This document shows positions 32,797-41,399 of a DNA stretch of 64,000 nucleotides, piece after piece. This DNA comes from Mannheimia indoligenes (lineage in GTDB: Bacteria; Pseudomonadota; Gammaproteobacteria; Enterobacterales; Pasteurellaceae), in the NCBI RefSeq assembly GCF_036880405.1, contig NZ_JBAJJM010000004.1, positions 1-64,000 on the forward strand, in the 5' to 3' direction. Every line of letters starts with the position of its first letter. Position 1 is the first letter of the stretch. The notes under the pieces are model-generated. The model was given only the letters and a program-made list of their open reading frames with translations. It was not told the origin of the DNA and searched no databases. The position numbers were made by a program, and so were the translations under genes.

Positions 32797-34434
32797 ATGA
32801 ACATCAAAAATCTTAACCGCTTTTACCATATTATCCGCACTTTTCTTCGTTATGGCATTGAGGAAGCTATTCCGAATTTACCGATTACCCGCAAAGTAAA
32901 GCTAGGGCGTAAGGCTTTGTTTTGGGTGAAGAATCAACATCCAGACAAACCTTACGGTGTACGTTTACGTTTGGCGTTGCAAGAGCTTGGACCGGTTTGG
33001 ATCAAACTCGGACAAATGTTAGCCACCAGACGCGATCTGTTTTCCCCCGAGCTTGCCGATCAACTTGCGTTATTACAAGATAATGTTGAGCCTTTTGATG
33101 GCAAAATTGCTCGTCAAATTATGGAGCAAGCATTAGGTGGTTCTCTCGAAACGTGGTTTGAAAATTTTGATGAAACGGCGTTGGCATCTGCCTCGATTGC
33201 TCAGGTTCACACGGCAAAATTTAATCAAAATCAACCGCTTGCAGGCAAAGATGTGGTGTTGAAAGTGATTCGTCCGGGCATTGAACCTGTTATCAAAGCG
33301 GATTTGGAGTTAATGTATAAAATTGCTCAACTGATCCCAAAATTATCAAATGATGGCAAGCGTTTGCGTGCGGTCGAAGTAGTTAGAGAGTACGAAAAAA
33401 CGATTTTAGACGAGCTGGATTTACGCAAAGAAATGCACAATGCTGTTCGGCTGAGAGCTAATTTTGAAAACAGTGAAATGCTCTATGTGCCGGAAATGTA
33501 CCAAGATTTCTGCCATAAAAATCTGATTGTGATGGAGCGGATTTACGGTATTCCTGTATCCAATATTGCCGAGCTTGAAGCAAATGGAACAGATATGAAA
33601 TTACTTGCCGAACGTGGTGTGCAAGTGTTTTTCACCCAAGTGTTTCGTGATAGCTTTTTCCACGCAGATATGCACGCCGGTAATATTTTTGTTAGCCGTG
33701 AACATCCGCACAATCCGCAATATATTGGCATTGATTGCGGTATTGTCGGCACGCTAAACCATAACGATAAACGCTATTTGGCGGAAAGTTTTGTGGCGTT
33801 TTTTAACCGTGATTACCGCCGTGTGGCGTTAATGCACGTGGAGTCGGGTTGGACGCCGCCGGATACCGATATTGATAAATTTGAACAAGCTTTCCGTGAA
33901 GTGTGCGAGCCGATTTTCGCCAAGCCGTTGTCTGAAATTTCATTTGGACACGTTTTGCTGAATCTGTTTAATGTGGCTCGAGAATTTAATATGGAAGTGC
34001 AGCCGCAGTTAGTGTTGTTACAAAAAACCTTACTTTATATTGAAGGCTTGGGTAGACAGGTTTATCCACAGCTTGATTTATGGCAAACGGCAAAACCGTT
34101 TTTACAAAATTGGCTGAATGAGCAGGTGGGCGTAAAAGCGATGATTCGGGATATTAAGCAGCGTTTGCCGCAATATCGTGAACATTTTGCCGAATTTCCT
34201 GAGGCGATGTTTAAAGCCTTGCAGCAACAGAAACAGATCAACTTTAGATTGGCGGAAATTAATGAGAGTTTAAAAGACCAAAATTCAAGCAAAAATAGCC
34301 GTTTTATTACGCTGTCGATTTCGCTAATTGTGATCCTCGGCACATTTTGGAAATTTGAATCTTTGCCTCTGTGGCTGAGTGTGTCATTATTAACCATATT
34401 TCCGCTGGCGTTGATTTTGAGCCAACGCAAATAA
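32797..34434 (+). CDS. ubiB: Ubiquinone biosynthesis kinase-like protein UbiB
   Basis: UbiB is an atypical ADCK-type kinase/ATPase required for ubiquinone synthesis. The 545-residue protein has the KxGQ motif in GPVWIKLGQMLATRRD (about residue 66), ASIAQVH in the A-rich loop, the invariant Lys in VVLKVIRP, DLRKEMHNAVRLR and the metal site GIDCGIVG. Two membrane helices form the C-terminus (about residues 498-541). In E. coli it directly follows ubiJ; here about 1.2 kb of unrelated minus-strand genes intervene. Confidence 0.96.
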   Translation: MNIKNLNRFYHIIRTFLRYGIEEAIPNLPITRKVKLGRKALFWVKNQHPDKPYGVRLRLALQELGPVWIKLGQMLATRRDLFSPELADQLALLQDNVEPFDGKIARQIMEQALGGSLETWFENFDETALASASIAQVHTAKFNQNQPLAGKDVVLKVIRPGIEPVIKADLELMYKIAQLIPKLSNDGKRLRAVEVVREYEKTILDELDLRKEMHNAVRLRANFENSEMLYVPEMYQDFCHKNLIVMERIYGIPVSNIAELEANGTDMKLLAERGVQVFFTQVFRDSFFHADMHAGNIFVSREHPHNPQYIGIDCGIVGTLNHNDKRYLAESFVAFFNRDYRRVALMHVESGWTPPDTDIDKFEQAFREVCEPIFAKPLSEISFGHVLLNLFNVAREFNMEVQPQLVLLQKTLLYIEGLGRQVYPQLDLWQTAKPFLQNWLNEQVGVKAMIRDIKQRLPQYREHFAEFPEAMFKALQQQKQINFRLAEINESLKDQNSSKNSRFITLSISLIVILGTFWKFESLPLWLSVSLLTIFPLALILSQRK

Positions 34435-34544
34435 GCGGTCGTTTTTTATAAATTTTTTGCAAAATCCCTTTTTTATATGTCAAAGTAACATATAATGAAT
34501 GGAGTTTTACTTTATTTATTCCCAATTAAATGAAAGGAGTTTTT

Positions 34545-34784
34545 ATGGGTGGTATTAGTATTTGGCAACTTCTGATTGTGGTTGCAATCATCGTGTTACT
34601 TTTCGGTACAAAGAAATTACGTACTTTAGGTTCTGACTTAGGTGAATCAGTAAAAGGCTTCAAAAAAGCAATGTCTGATGAGAAAAAAGACGCAGGATTT
34701 GATAACGTTGAAAAAGTTGAAGTGAAAGAAAGAGTTTCAACAGAGCAACAACAAACCGTTGTAAAAGATAAAGAGCAGGTTTAA
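34545..34784 (+). CDS. tatA: Sec-independent translocase subunit TatA
   Basis: TatA forms the pore or membrane-thinning ring through which folded twin-arginine substrates pass. The 79-residue protein has an N-terminal membrane helix (GGISIWQLLIVVAIIVLLFG), the FGTKKLRTLGSDLGESVKGFKKAM amphipathic helix and an acidic, lysine-rich tail. AAGGAG (34533-34538) selects ATG 34545; the frame's earlier ATG at 34530 lacks a site. It is the first gene of tatABC. Confidence 0.96.
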   Translation: MGGISIWQLLIVVAIIVLLFGTKKLRTLGSDLGESVKGFKKAMSDEKKDAGFDNVEKVEVKERVSTEQQQTVVKDKEQV

Positions 34785-34787
34785 TTC

Positions 34788-35438
34788 GTGTTTGATGTAG
34801 GTTTTTCTGAATTAGTACTGATTATGATTGTGGGCTTAGTGGTGCTAGGTCCAAAACGTATGCCGATTGCGATTAGAACCGTGATGGGCTGGGTGGGTAC
34901 AATTCGAGGTTTAGCCGCAAACGTGCAAAATGAATTAGCTCAAGAACTTAAATTGCAGGAATTAAAAGACAGCATTAAAAAGGCGGAAGAGCTTAATTTG
35001 AGTTCCCTTTCGCCTGAATTGAGTAAAACCGTAGAAGATTTGAAAAACTCGGCGACTCAGTTGCAAGATTCGATTAATTCTGCAAAAAATGAGTTTGATA
35101 ATAATGCTGCAACATCGGCAACAGTACCAAAACTGAGCGATGAGCAGGTGGCAGAAATTCAACAGAAAATTGAGCAGGAAAGCCAAGAGCTAGAAGCTCA
35201 AGAGTTGCAAAAAACAGTAGAAAATCAACCGCTTGCAGTTGATGATTTATCTGAGCAATTACCTGCTTCTAAAGCAGACAGCGAATTATCGCCGGATGAA
35301 ATTGCAGAATTAGCTGAAATGGAAGAAGCACTGGTGGATATGTCGGCTTACTACCCACCAGATGACGATTTAGCAACTCCGGCTACAGCTACAACGGAAA
35401 CAGCGAAGAAATCGGAGGCAGAGTATGGCAGAAGTTGA
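34788..35438 (+). CDS. tatB: Sec-independent translocase subunit TatB
   Basis: TatB, with TatC, recognises twin-arginine signal peptides. The 216-residue protein begins MFDVGFSELVLIMIVGLVVLGPKRMP (GTG start at 34788, 3 bp after the tatA stop), followed by the amphipathic helix AIRTVMGWVGTIRGLAANVQ. A long, Gln/Glu- and Ala-rich low-complexity tail makes it longer than the ~171 residues of E. coli. The end overlaps tatC by 14 bp. Confidence 0.95.
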   Translation: MFDVGFSELVLIMIVGLVVLGPKRMPIAIRTVMGWVGTIRGLAANVQNELAQELKLQELKDSIKKAEELNLSSLSPELSKTVEDLKNSATQLQDSINSAKNEFDNNAATSATVPKLSDEQVAEIQQKIEQESQELEAQELQKTVENQPLAVDDLSEQLPASKADSELSPDEIAELAEMEEALVDMSAYYPPDDDLATPATATTETAKKSEAEYGRS

Positions 35439-36180
35439 TGAATCTCAACCGCTGATTTCGCATTTGATTGAACTCAGAAACCGATTATTACGTTGTTTTA
35501 TTTGTATTTTAGTCGTTTTTTGTTGCTTAGTTTATTGGGCAAACGATATTTATACCCTATTGGCAACCCCTTTAACAGAGAACCTGCCTGAAGGTGCAAC
35601 GATGATTGCAACCAATGTTGCAACGCCGTTTTTTACACCAATTAAATTGACTATTGTTGTGTCGGTGTTTTTGTCTGTGCCTTTTATTTTATACCAAGTT
35701 TGGGCTTTCGTTGCCCCTGCGTTGTATAAGCAGGAAAAACGCTTAGTTTACCCACTATTGGTTTCAAGCACCTTGTTGTTCTACTGCGGTGTGGCTTTTG
35801 CTTATTATGTGGTATTCCCATTAGTTTTCGGCTTCTTAACCTCAACTGCCCCTGAAGGGGTAACAATGGCAACCGATATCAGTAGCTATCTAGATTTCGT
35901 TTTAACCATCTTTATGGCATTTGGTATCTGTTTTGAAGTGCCTGTGGCAATCATTTTATTATGCTGGGCGGGTGTAACTACACCTGAAGATTTAAGAGAA
36001 AAACGCCCGTATATTATCGTGGCTGCTTTTGTAATTGGTATGTTTCTCACGCCACCCGATATTTTCTCTCAAACCTTATTAGCAATCCCAATGTGTTTGT
36101 TGTTTGAAGTCGGTGTGTTGTGTGCCAAATTCTATCGTCCGAAAGACGATGATGACGCATCAGAGCAGGTTGCACAGTAA
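35425..36180 (+). CDS. tatC: Sec-independent translocase subunit TatC
   Basis: TatC is the six-helix core receptor for twin-arginine signals. The 251-residue protein has the N-terminal LISHLIELRNRLLR with conserved Glu, PFFTPIKLTIVVSVFLSVPFILYQVWAFVAPALY in the middle, and FGICFEVPVAIILLC further on. It starts inside tatB, indicating coupled translation, and ends at a terminator before hemB. Confidence 0.97.
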   Translation: MAEVDESQPLISHLIELRNRLLRCFICILVVFCCLVYWANDIYTLLATPLTENLPEGATMIATNVATPFFTPIKLTIVVSVFLSVPFILYQVWAFVAPALYKQEKRLVYPLLVSSTLLFYCGVAFAYYVVFPLVFGFLTSTAPEGVTMATDISSYLDFVLTIFMAFGICFEVPVAIILLCWAGVTTPEDLREKRPYIIVAAFVIGMFLTPPDIFSQTLLAIPMCLLFEVGVLCAKFYRPKDDDDASEQVAQ

Positions 36181-36193
36181 TAATTTTGTTAAA

Positions 36194-36222
36194 AAAGGCA
36201 TAGCACCTGTGGCTGTGCCTTT
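36194..36222 (+). terminator. Terminator of tatABC
   Basis: AAAGGCATAGC-(7 nt)-GCTGTGCCTTT followed by a T-rich stretch, 14 bp after tatC. Confidence 0.8.
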
Positions 36223-36243
36223 ATTCTTTTTAGGAAATTTAAA

Positions 36244-37263
36244 ATGCAAGTAATTCAATCTCAATTCCCTCTACGCCGTATGCGTCGTTTACGCAGACAC
36301 GATTTTAGCCGCCGTTTAGTGGCAGAAAACCAATTAACCGCAAATGATTTAATCTATCCTGTGTTTGTGATTGAAGGTGAAAATCAGCGTGTGCAAGTGC
36401 CTTCAATGCCGGGTGTAGAGCGTTTAACTATAGACCAACTTTTAGTTGAGGCAGCAGAGCTTGTGAAATATGGTGTACCTGCTGTGGCTCTTTTCCCTGT
36501 GGTGGGCGATGCGAAAAAATCGCTAATGGCAGAAGAGGCTTATAACCCTGAAGGCTTAGCTCAGCGTGCAGTACGTGCATTAAAAGCAAAATTTCCAGAG
36601 TTAGGTGTGATTACTGATGTCGCCTTAGATCCATTTACCACGCACGGGCAAGACGGTATCATTGATGAAACGGGTTATGTATTAAACGATATTACCACTG
36701 AAGTGCTGGTAAAACAGGCGTTATCACACGCAGAAGCAGGAGCAGATATTGTTGCTCCAAGTGATATGATGGACGGACGCATCGGCGAAATCCGTGAGGC
36801 GTTAGAGGCTAACGGTTTTATCAACACCCAAATTATGGCGTATTCCGCAAAATATGCCTCAAACTACTATGGTCCATTCCGTGATGCGGTAGGTTCTGCC
36901 GGCAATTTAAAAGGCGGCAATAAATACACTTATCAAGTTGATCCTGCGAATGGTAACGAGGGTTTACACGAAGTCGCAATGGATATTCAAGAAGGTGCGG
37001 ATATGGTAATGGTAAAACCGGGTATGCCTTATTTGGATATGGTGTGGCGTGTAAAAGAAAACTTTGGTGTGCCAACCTTTGCCTACCAAGTTTCCGGTGA
37101 ATATGCGATGCATATGGCAGCAATTCAAAATGGTTGGCTAAAAGAGCGTGAGTGCATTATGGAAGGCTTGCTCTGCTTCAAACGAGCAGGAGCAGACGGT
37201 ATTTTAACCTATTTCGCGAAACGTGTGGCGAAGTGGTTATATGAAGATGCACAATCAAAATAA
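36244..37263 (+). CDS. hemB: Porphobilinogen synthase (delta-aminolevulinate dehydratase)
   Basis: HemB condenses two 5-aminolevulinates to porphobilinogen in heme synthesis. The 339-residue protein has both Schiff-base lysines (MAYSAKYASNYYGPF, about residue 202, and MVMVKPGMPYLDM, about 257). The metal loop reads DVALDPFTTHGQDG, with Asp and Ala where zinc enzymes have cysteines, so it should be the Mg2+-dependent type seen in Pseudomonas. It follows tatC as in other Pasteurellaceae. Confidence 0.96.
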   Translation: MQVIQSQFPLRRMRRLRRHDFSRRLVAENQLTANDLIYPVFVIEGENQRVQVPSMPGVERLTIDQLLVEAAELVKYGVPAVALFPVVGDAKKSLMAEEAYNPEGLAQRAVRALKAKFPELGVITDVALDPFTTHGQDGIIDETGYVLNDITTEVLVKQALSHAEAGADIVAPSDMMDGRIGEIREALEANGFINTQIMAYSAKYASNYYGPFRDAVGSAGNLKGGNKYTYQVDPANGNEGLHEVAMDIQEGADMVMVKPGMPYLDMVWRVKENFGVPTFAYQVSGEYAMHMAAIQNGWLKERECIMEGLLCFKRAGADGILTYFAKRVAKWLYEDAQSK

Positions 37264-37273
37264 TTGATGAACG

Positions 37274-37319
37274 ACAAGCGGTTAGATTTGCAAAAAAATT
37301 TACAAATTTAACCGCTTGT
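37274..37319. terminator. Uptake-signal inverted pair between hemB and pirin
   Basis: ACAAGCGGTTAGATTTG / CAAATTTAACCGCTTGT, 17-bp arms with one wobble pair; each arm carries a full ACAAGCGGT. It lies between convergent genes and can act on both strands. Confidence 0.85.
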
Positions 37320-37339
37320 ATCTTATTTACACTCGTTAT

Positions 37340-38029
37340 TTATACTAAGTCAAACAGTAAAAATTCTACGTCATCTTGAGCGTTAATTTCTAACAAATCT
37401 TCTTGGCGAATGCCTAAGGCATCGCTTGTGGTTAGCTCAACGCCATTTACAGTTAAATTTCCTCTTACTACTTGTAACCAATAGCTGCGGTTGCGGTTAA
37501 GCGTAACTTGCTCTGTTTTTGTTGTTGGGTATTGGTAACGCCACAATTTCATATCTTGATAAATTTTGAATGAGCCATCTTCTGCGTTTGGTGAAAGAAT
37601 TAAGCTTGCCCCCTCTTTCGGTGCAAATTTGTCTTGGCTGTAGCGTGGTGTAACATCTTTTTGATTTGGGATAATCCAAATTTGGTAAAGGTGCAGAGTT
37701 TCTTCCGAAGATGGGTTTACTTCAGAATGGAAAATCCCTGTACCTGCCGACATAATCTGAAATTCTCCCGCTTTCACTTCAGTTTTATTGCCCATACTGT
37801 CTTCGTGAGCGACACGCCCACTTAATACATAAGTTAAGATTTCCATATTATCGTGTGGGTGCTTGCCAAAACCGTAATTTGGTGCGATGAAGTCCTCGTT
37901 AATCACGCGTAAATGGGAAAAATGGATATGTTTTGGGTCGTAATAATTGGCGAATGAAAAAGTGTGATAGCTCTCAAGCCAGTCGAAAGATCCATTGCCA
38001 CGTTCGTTTGCTTTTCTAAGTTGTAACAT
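37340..38029 (-). CDS. Pirin-family protein
   Basis: A 229-residue bicupin. The N-terminal cupin has the metal-binding pattern YGFGKHPHDNMEILTYVLSGRVAHED (His and Glu ligands), preceded by the pirin signature SYHTFSFANYYDPKHIHFSHLRV. E. coli YhhW, a close architectural match, has quercetinase activity in vitro; the physiological role is unknown. It stands alone, divergent from yhhQ. Confidence 0.92.
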   Translation of the reverse strand: MLQLRKANERGNGSFDWLESYHTFSFANYYDPKHIHFSHLRVINEDFIAPNYGFGKHPHDNMEILTYVLSGRVAHEDSMGNKTEVKAGEFQIMSAGTGIFHSEVNPSSEETLHLYQIWIIPNQKDVTPRYSQDKFAPKEGASLILSPNAEDGSFKIYQDMKLWRYQYPTTKTEQVTLNRNRSYWLQVVRGNLTVNGVELTTSDALGIRQEDLLEINAQDDVEFLLFDLV

Positions 38030-38184
38030 AATATATTCCTTATTTGTGTGTTTTGTTGTGCACAGTTTACTCTGTTGTAAAAATAGATAAAGGGTTATTT
38101 TATGGATTAATTATTTTCTATTAGTAAATAATTTGCAAAAAAGAACCGCTTGCATTTTCCTTAAAAAACGTTATGATTACGCCC

Positions 38185-38228
38185 CCTTGAGTTCCCTTAC
38201 CTCAAGTTGTTGTTTAACTAAAAAGGAT
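38185..38228 (+). promoter_or_regulatory. preQ1-I-like riboswitch
   Basis: Stem CTTGAG (38186-38191) and CTCAAG (38201-38206) encloses the loop TTCCCTTAC, followed by the A-rich tail TTTAACTAAAAAGGA. This is the compact H-type pseudoknot layout of class I preQ1 aptamers. The loop TCC can pair with GGA of the tail, which is also the ribosome binding site of the gene at 38234. Ligand binding would then hide it. The downstream gene is a queuosine-precursor transporter. Confidence 0.72.
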
Positions 38229-38233
38229 ACAAT

Positions 38234-38899
38234 ATGAATCTTAATACTTATTTTTCGGACGAAAGCAAATTTCGTTCGCTGATTTTACTTTCCCTTTTCC
38301 ACATTTTTATTATTACCATCAGTAACTATTTAGTGCAGATTACGTTTGAAATAAAAGTGCCATTTACTGATTGGGTGATTCCGACTACTTGGGGAACTTT
38401 CACTTTCCCGTTTATTTTCTTAGCTACCGATTTAACTGTGCGAGTGTTTGGGGCTGAGCTGGCTCGAAAAATTATTTTTCTCGTAATGTTGCCTGCGTTG
38501 CTTATTAGTTACATCATTTCAGTGTTGTTCTTTGAAACCGAATTTCAAGGCTTTGCTGCTTTATCTGAATTTAATCTTTTTGTTTTCCGAATTGCATTAG
38601 CTAGTTTTAGTGGCTATGTGGTTGGACAATTTCTGGATATTTTTGTATTCAACCGTTTACGTCAAGGCAAAAGCTGGTGGCTTGCTCCAATGTGTTCGAC
38701 CATTTTCGGCACATTAATCGACACTTTCGTCTTTTTCGCAGTGGCGTTCTATAAAAGTAGTGATGAATATATGGCGGAACATTGGTTTACCATCGGGTCG
38801 GTAGATTACGCGTTTAAACTTTTTGTGAGTTTATTACTGTTCTTGCCGCTTTATGGTGTTGTATTAAATTTCATTATGAAAAAATTAGATTTGAAATAG
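38234..38899 (+). CDS. yhhQ: Queuosine precursor transporter (YhhQ, VUT family)
   Basis: YhhQ imports queuosine precursors (preQ0/preQ1). The 221-residue inner-membrane protein has six hydrophobic segments and the COG1738 features LVQITFEI (about residue 34), ATDLTVRVFG and FGTLIDTFVFFAVAFY. The gene's ribosome binding site AAAGGA sits in the tail of the preQ1-I-like aptamer. Together with queH at 14192, this points to acquisition and use of queuosine precursors. Confidence 0.93.
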   Translation: MNLNTYFSDESKFRSLILLSLFHIFIITISNYLVQITFEIKVPFTDWVIPTTWGTFTFPFIFLATDLTVRVFGAELARKIIFLVMLPALLISYIISVLFFETEFQGFAALSEFNLFVFRIALASFSGYVVGQFLDIFVFNRLRQGKSWWLAPMCSTIFGTLIDTFVFFAVAFYKSSDEYMAEHWFTIGSVDYAFKLFVSLLLFLPLYGVVLNFIMKKLDLK

Positions 38900-38979
38900 A
38901 AATTATTCTGTGAGGGTTTGGGGATTATGTCGAAAAAAGGTATAATCCCCATAATTTTTTATATTTAGAGAACAAAACA

Positions 38980-39783
38980 ATGAGCAATATTCCATTAAGA
39001 AATGAAGAAGAAATCCAAAAATTACGTGAAGCCTGCAAATTAGCCTCAGATGTGCTGGTGATGATCACGCCGTATGTTAAAGAAGGCGTGAGTACAGGTG
39101 AATTAGATAAAATTTGCCACGACTATATTTTAGCGAATGGGGCAACTTCTGCGAGTCTTGGTTATCACGGTTTTCCAAAATCCGTATGTATCTCGCTAAA
39201 TGAAGTGGTTTGCCACGGTATTCCGAGTGATGATAAAAAACTGAAAAAAGGCGATATTCTAAATATTGATGTAACGGTAATTAAAGATGGCTACTATGGC
39301 GACAATTCAATGATGTATGTGGTAGGCGAGCCAAGTGTGCGTGATAAACGCTTAATGGAAGTTACTCAAGAATCCCTTTACATCGGCATTCGTACGGTAA
39401 AAGCAGGTATCCGCTTAAAAGAGATCGGCACCGCAATTCAAAAGTATGTGGAAAAAGAGGGCTTCTCTGTTGTGCGTGAATATTGCGGACACGGTATCGG
39501 CACCGAGTTCCATTGCGAGCCGCAAGTCGTGCATTATGCAGCAGACGATGGCGGTGTTGTGTTAAAAGAGGGAATGGTTTTTACCATTGAGCCAATGGTC
39601 AATTCAGGGAAAAAAGAGATCCGTTTAATGGGCGATGGTTGGACAGTAAAAACCAAAGACCGCAGTCATTCTGCTCAATACGAACATCAAATTGTGGTAA
39701 CTAAAGACGGTTGTGAAGTGCTAACAATTCGTGATGAAGAAATTCAAGCCGGGCGAATTAGTCGTGTGATGCAAAATGTGTAA
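38980..39783 (+). CDS. map: Methionine aminopeptidase
   Basis: Map removes the initiator methionine. The 267-residue type I enzyme shows the metal ligands in sequence: Asp in NIDVTVIKDGYYGDNSMMY (two Asp), His in GHGIGTEFHCEPQV, Glu in FTIEPMV and Glu in YEHQIVVT. The His in GYHGFPKSVCISLNEVVCHG is the substrate-gating residue. The gene is flanked by terminators and is probably monocistronic. Confidence 0.97.
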   Translation: MSNIPLRNEEEIQKLREACKLASDVLVMITPYVKEGVSTGELDKICHDYILANGATSASLGYHGFPKSVCISLNEVVCHGIPSDDKKLKKGDILNIDVTVIKDGYYGDNSMMYVVGEPSVRDKRLMEVTQESLYIGIRTVKAGIRLKEIGTAIQKYVEKEGFSVVREYCGHGIGTEFHCEPQVVHYAADDGGVVLKEGMVFTIEPMVNSGKKEIRLMGDGWTVKTKDRSHSAQYEHQIVVTKDGCEVLTIRDEEIQAGRISRVMQNV

Positions 39784-39819
39784 AATTTTGAGAAATAATG
39801 ACCGCTTGTAATAGCAAGA

Positions 39820-39849
39820 GGGATTAAGTTTTAACTTAATCCCTTTTAT
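39820..39849. terminator. Bidirectional terminator between map and scrA
   Basis: GGGATTAAGTT-TT-AACTTAATCCC followed by TTTT. An uptake signal (ACCGCTTGT) lies just before it. Confidence 0.82.
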
Positions 39850-39865
39850 TATCAGCTAGTTATCG

Positions 39866-41290
39866 TTATTTTGCTTTCGCTTGTGCTCGTTTTACCCACA
39901 CAGCTGAAATAGTGAATGCGACAACAAATGAAATCACCATACCTACAGAGTACATTGCAAGGCTGTCCGGTTTGATTGATGGAATACCTAAGAAACCTGC
40001 CGCACCTAAAGCAATGGCTTTTACATTAAAGAATGCGATAAATGCACTTGCTAAACCTGAGCCGATCATTGCCGCAATGAACGCTTGGCGATAACGCAGG
40101 TTCACCCCGAACATTGCAGGTTCGGTAATGCCTAATAATGCTGAAATACCGGACGGAACAGCTAAGCCACGCACTTTAGCATCTTTCATTGCGAACGCCA
40201 CACCTAAACAAGCCGCACCTTGTGCAATGTTAGACATTGCTGCAATTGGGAAGATGAATGTACCACCGGTTTGTGCCACTTCAGCTAATAATTGCGTTTC
40301 TACCGCAATAAAGGTTTGGTGCATACCGGTAATTACGATCGGAGCATAGAATGTTCCGAAAATTGCTCCACCGATAAAGCCTAAGCTGTCATATAACCAA
40401 GTTAAACCTGCTGAGATTGCTGAACCTGCTTCACGTCCGAATGGACCAATTACCGTAAATGCTAAAATACCTGCGATGAATAATGACATCATTGGCGTAA
40501 CAAGGTTATCTAAATAACTCGGCACAAATTTACGGAAGGTTTTTTCAAGGGTTGCTAATACCCACGCAGAAATAATCGTTGGAATAACAGTGCCTTGATA
40601 GCCGACTTTTTCGATTTCTAAACCAAATACATTCCAATATGTGATTTTTCCTTCCATTAAGGTTTTTGCATAGTTCCAACCGTCCGCAAGTGCCGGGTGA
40701 ACTAATAACATACCAAGAGCAGCCCCTAAGAATGGGTTGCCACCGAATTTGCGAGTTGCGGAGAAACCAAGAAGTACAGGTAAGAATACGAATGGTGCAT
40801 TGGCAACGGTGTTAATGAAATCCACTAAATCTGCGATAGCAGGATAGCGACTTACTACAGATTCACCTTCCCAGAAGAAGCCAACCGCAGTAAGCATTGA
40901 GTGAATACCCATTAACAAACCGCCCGCTACAATTGCCGGAATGATTGGCACGAAAATATCCGCTAAGCCTTTCACTAAGCGTTGTAACAACGGCTGATTT
41001 GCCGCTGCAGCAGCCGCAACATCAGAGGTACTCATATCTGAACCGCCCATCTGTTTTTGCATTTGAGCGTGTACTTCATTTACTGTGCCTGAACCAAAAA
41101 TAATTTGGTATTGACCTGAAGTAGAGAATTGACCTTTTACGCCTTCGATATTTTCAATGCCTTCTTTATCAATTTTTGATTCATCAGAAATAGTTAAACG
41201 TAAACGGGTTGCACAGTGGGCAAGAGCTGTAATGTTTTCTTTTCCGCCTAATTTTGCAATCGTTTGCTCGGCAATTTTTGCATAATTCAT
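39866..41290 (-). CDS. scrA: Sucrose-specific PTS transporter, IIBC component
   Basis: It phosphorylates sucrose during uptake. The 474-residue protein has an N-terminal IIB domain with the phospho-accepting Cys in AHCATRLRLTI (residue 26) and a IIC domain of about ten membrane helices, including GGNPFLGAALGMLLVHPAL and GITEPAMFGVN. There is no IIA domain, so it must use IIA-Glc, encoded by crr at 46045. The scrK-scrB-scrR genes are 7 kb away but share its operator, which supports sucrose over trehalose. A CRP site lies upstream. Confidence 0.88.
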   Translation of the reverse strand: MNYAKIAEQTIAKLGGKENITALAHCATRLRLTISDESKIDKEGIENIEGVKGQFSTSGQYQIIFGSGTVNEVHAQMQKQMGGSDMSTSDVAAAAAANQPLLQRLVKGLADIFVPIIPAIVAGGLLMGIHSMLTAVGFFWEGESVVSRYPAIADLVDFINTVANAPFVFLPVLLGFSATRKFGGNPFLGAALGMLLVHPALADGWNYAKTLMEGKITYWNVFGLEIEKVGYQGTVIPTIISAWVLATLEKTFRKFVPSYLDNLVTPMMSLFIAGILAFTVIGPFGREAGSAISAGLTWLYDSLGFIGGAIFGTFYAPIVITGMHQTFIAVETQLLAEVAQTGGTFIFPIAAMSNIAQGAACLGVAFAMKDAKVRGLAVPSGISALLGITEPAMFGVNLRYRQAFIAAMIGSGLASAFIAFFNVKAIALGAAGFLGIPSIKPDSLAMYSVGMVISFVVAFTISAVWVKRAQAKAK

Positions 41291-41322
41291 AGTTAGTACC
41301 TTTTGTGTAATTGAACACCGAT

Positions 41323-41345
41323 ATTTTAACTAAAACGGTTTAGCT
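41323..41345 (-). promoter_or_regulatory. scrA: scrA promoter with ScrR-type operator
   Basis: Near-palindrome AACTAAAACGGTTTAGCT (41328-41345), which matches the operator before scrK (48320-48337) with the same CG centre and TTTAGCT arm. It overlaps the likely -10 TAAAAT (41323-41328, minus strand), as expected for a LacI-type repressor. Overlap and similarity are read directly; ScrR binding is inferred. Confidence 0.72.
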
Positions 41346-41373
41346 AAAAAAGGAAAGATTGAAAATTTTTCTA

Positions 41374-41397
41374 AATTTGTGATTAAGATCACATTTT
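41374..41397 (-). promoter_or_regulatory. scrA: CRP site upstream of scrA
   Basis: TGTGA-TTAAGA-TCACA (41378-41393) with A/T-rich flanks is a perfect CRP core. Its centre is about 70 bp upstream of the expected scrA start, the class I position, giving catabolite control in addition to the ScrR operator. Confidence 0.8.
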
Positions 41398-41399
41398 TG

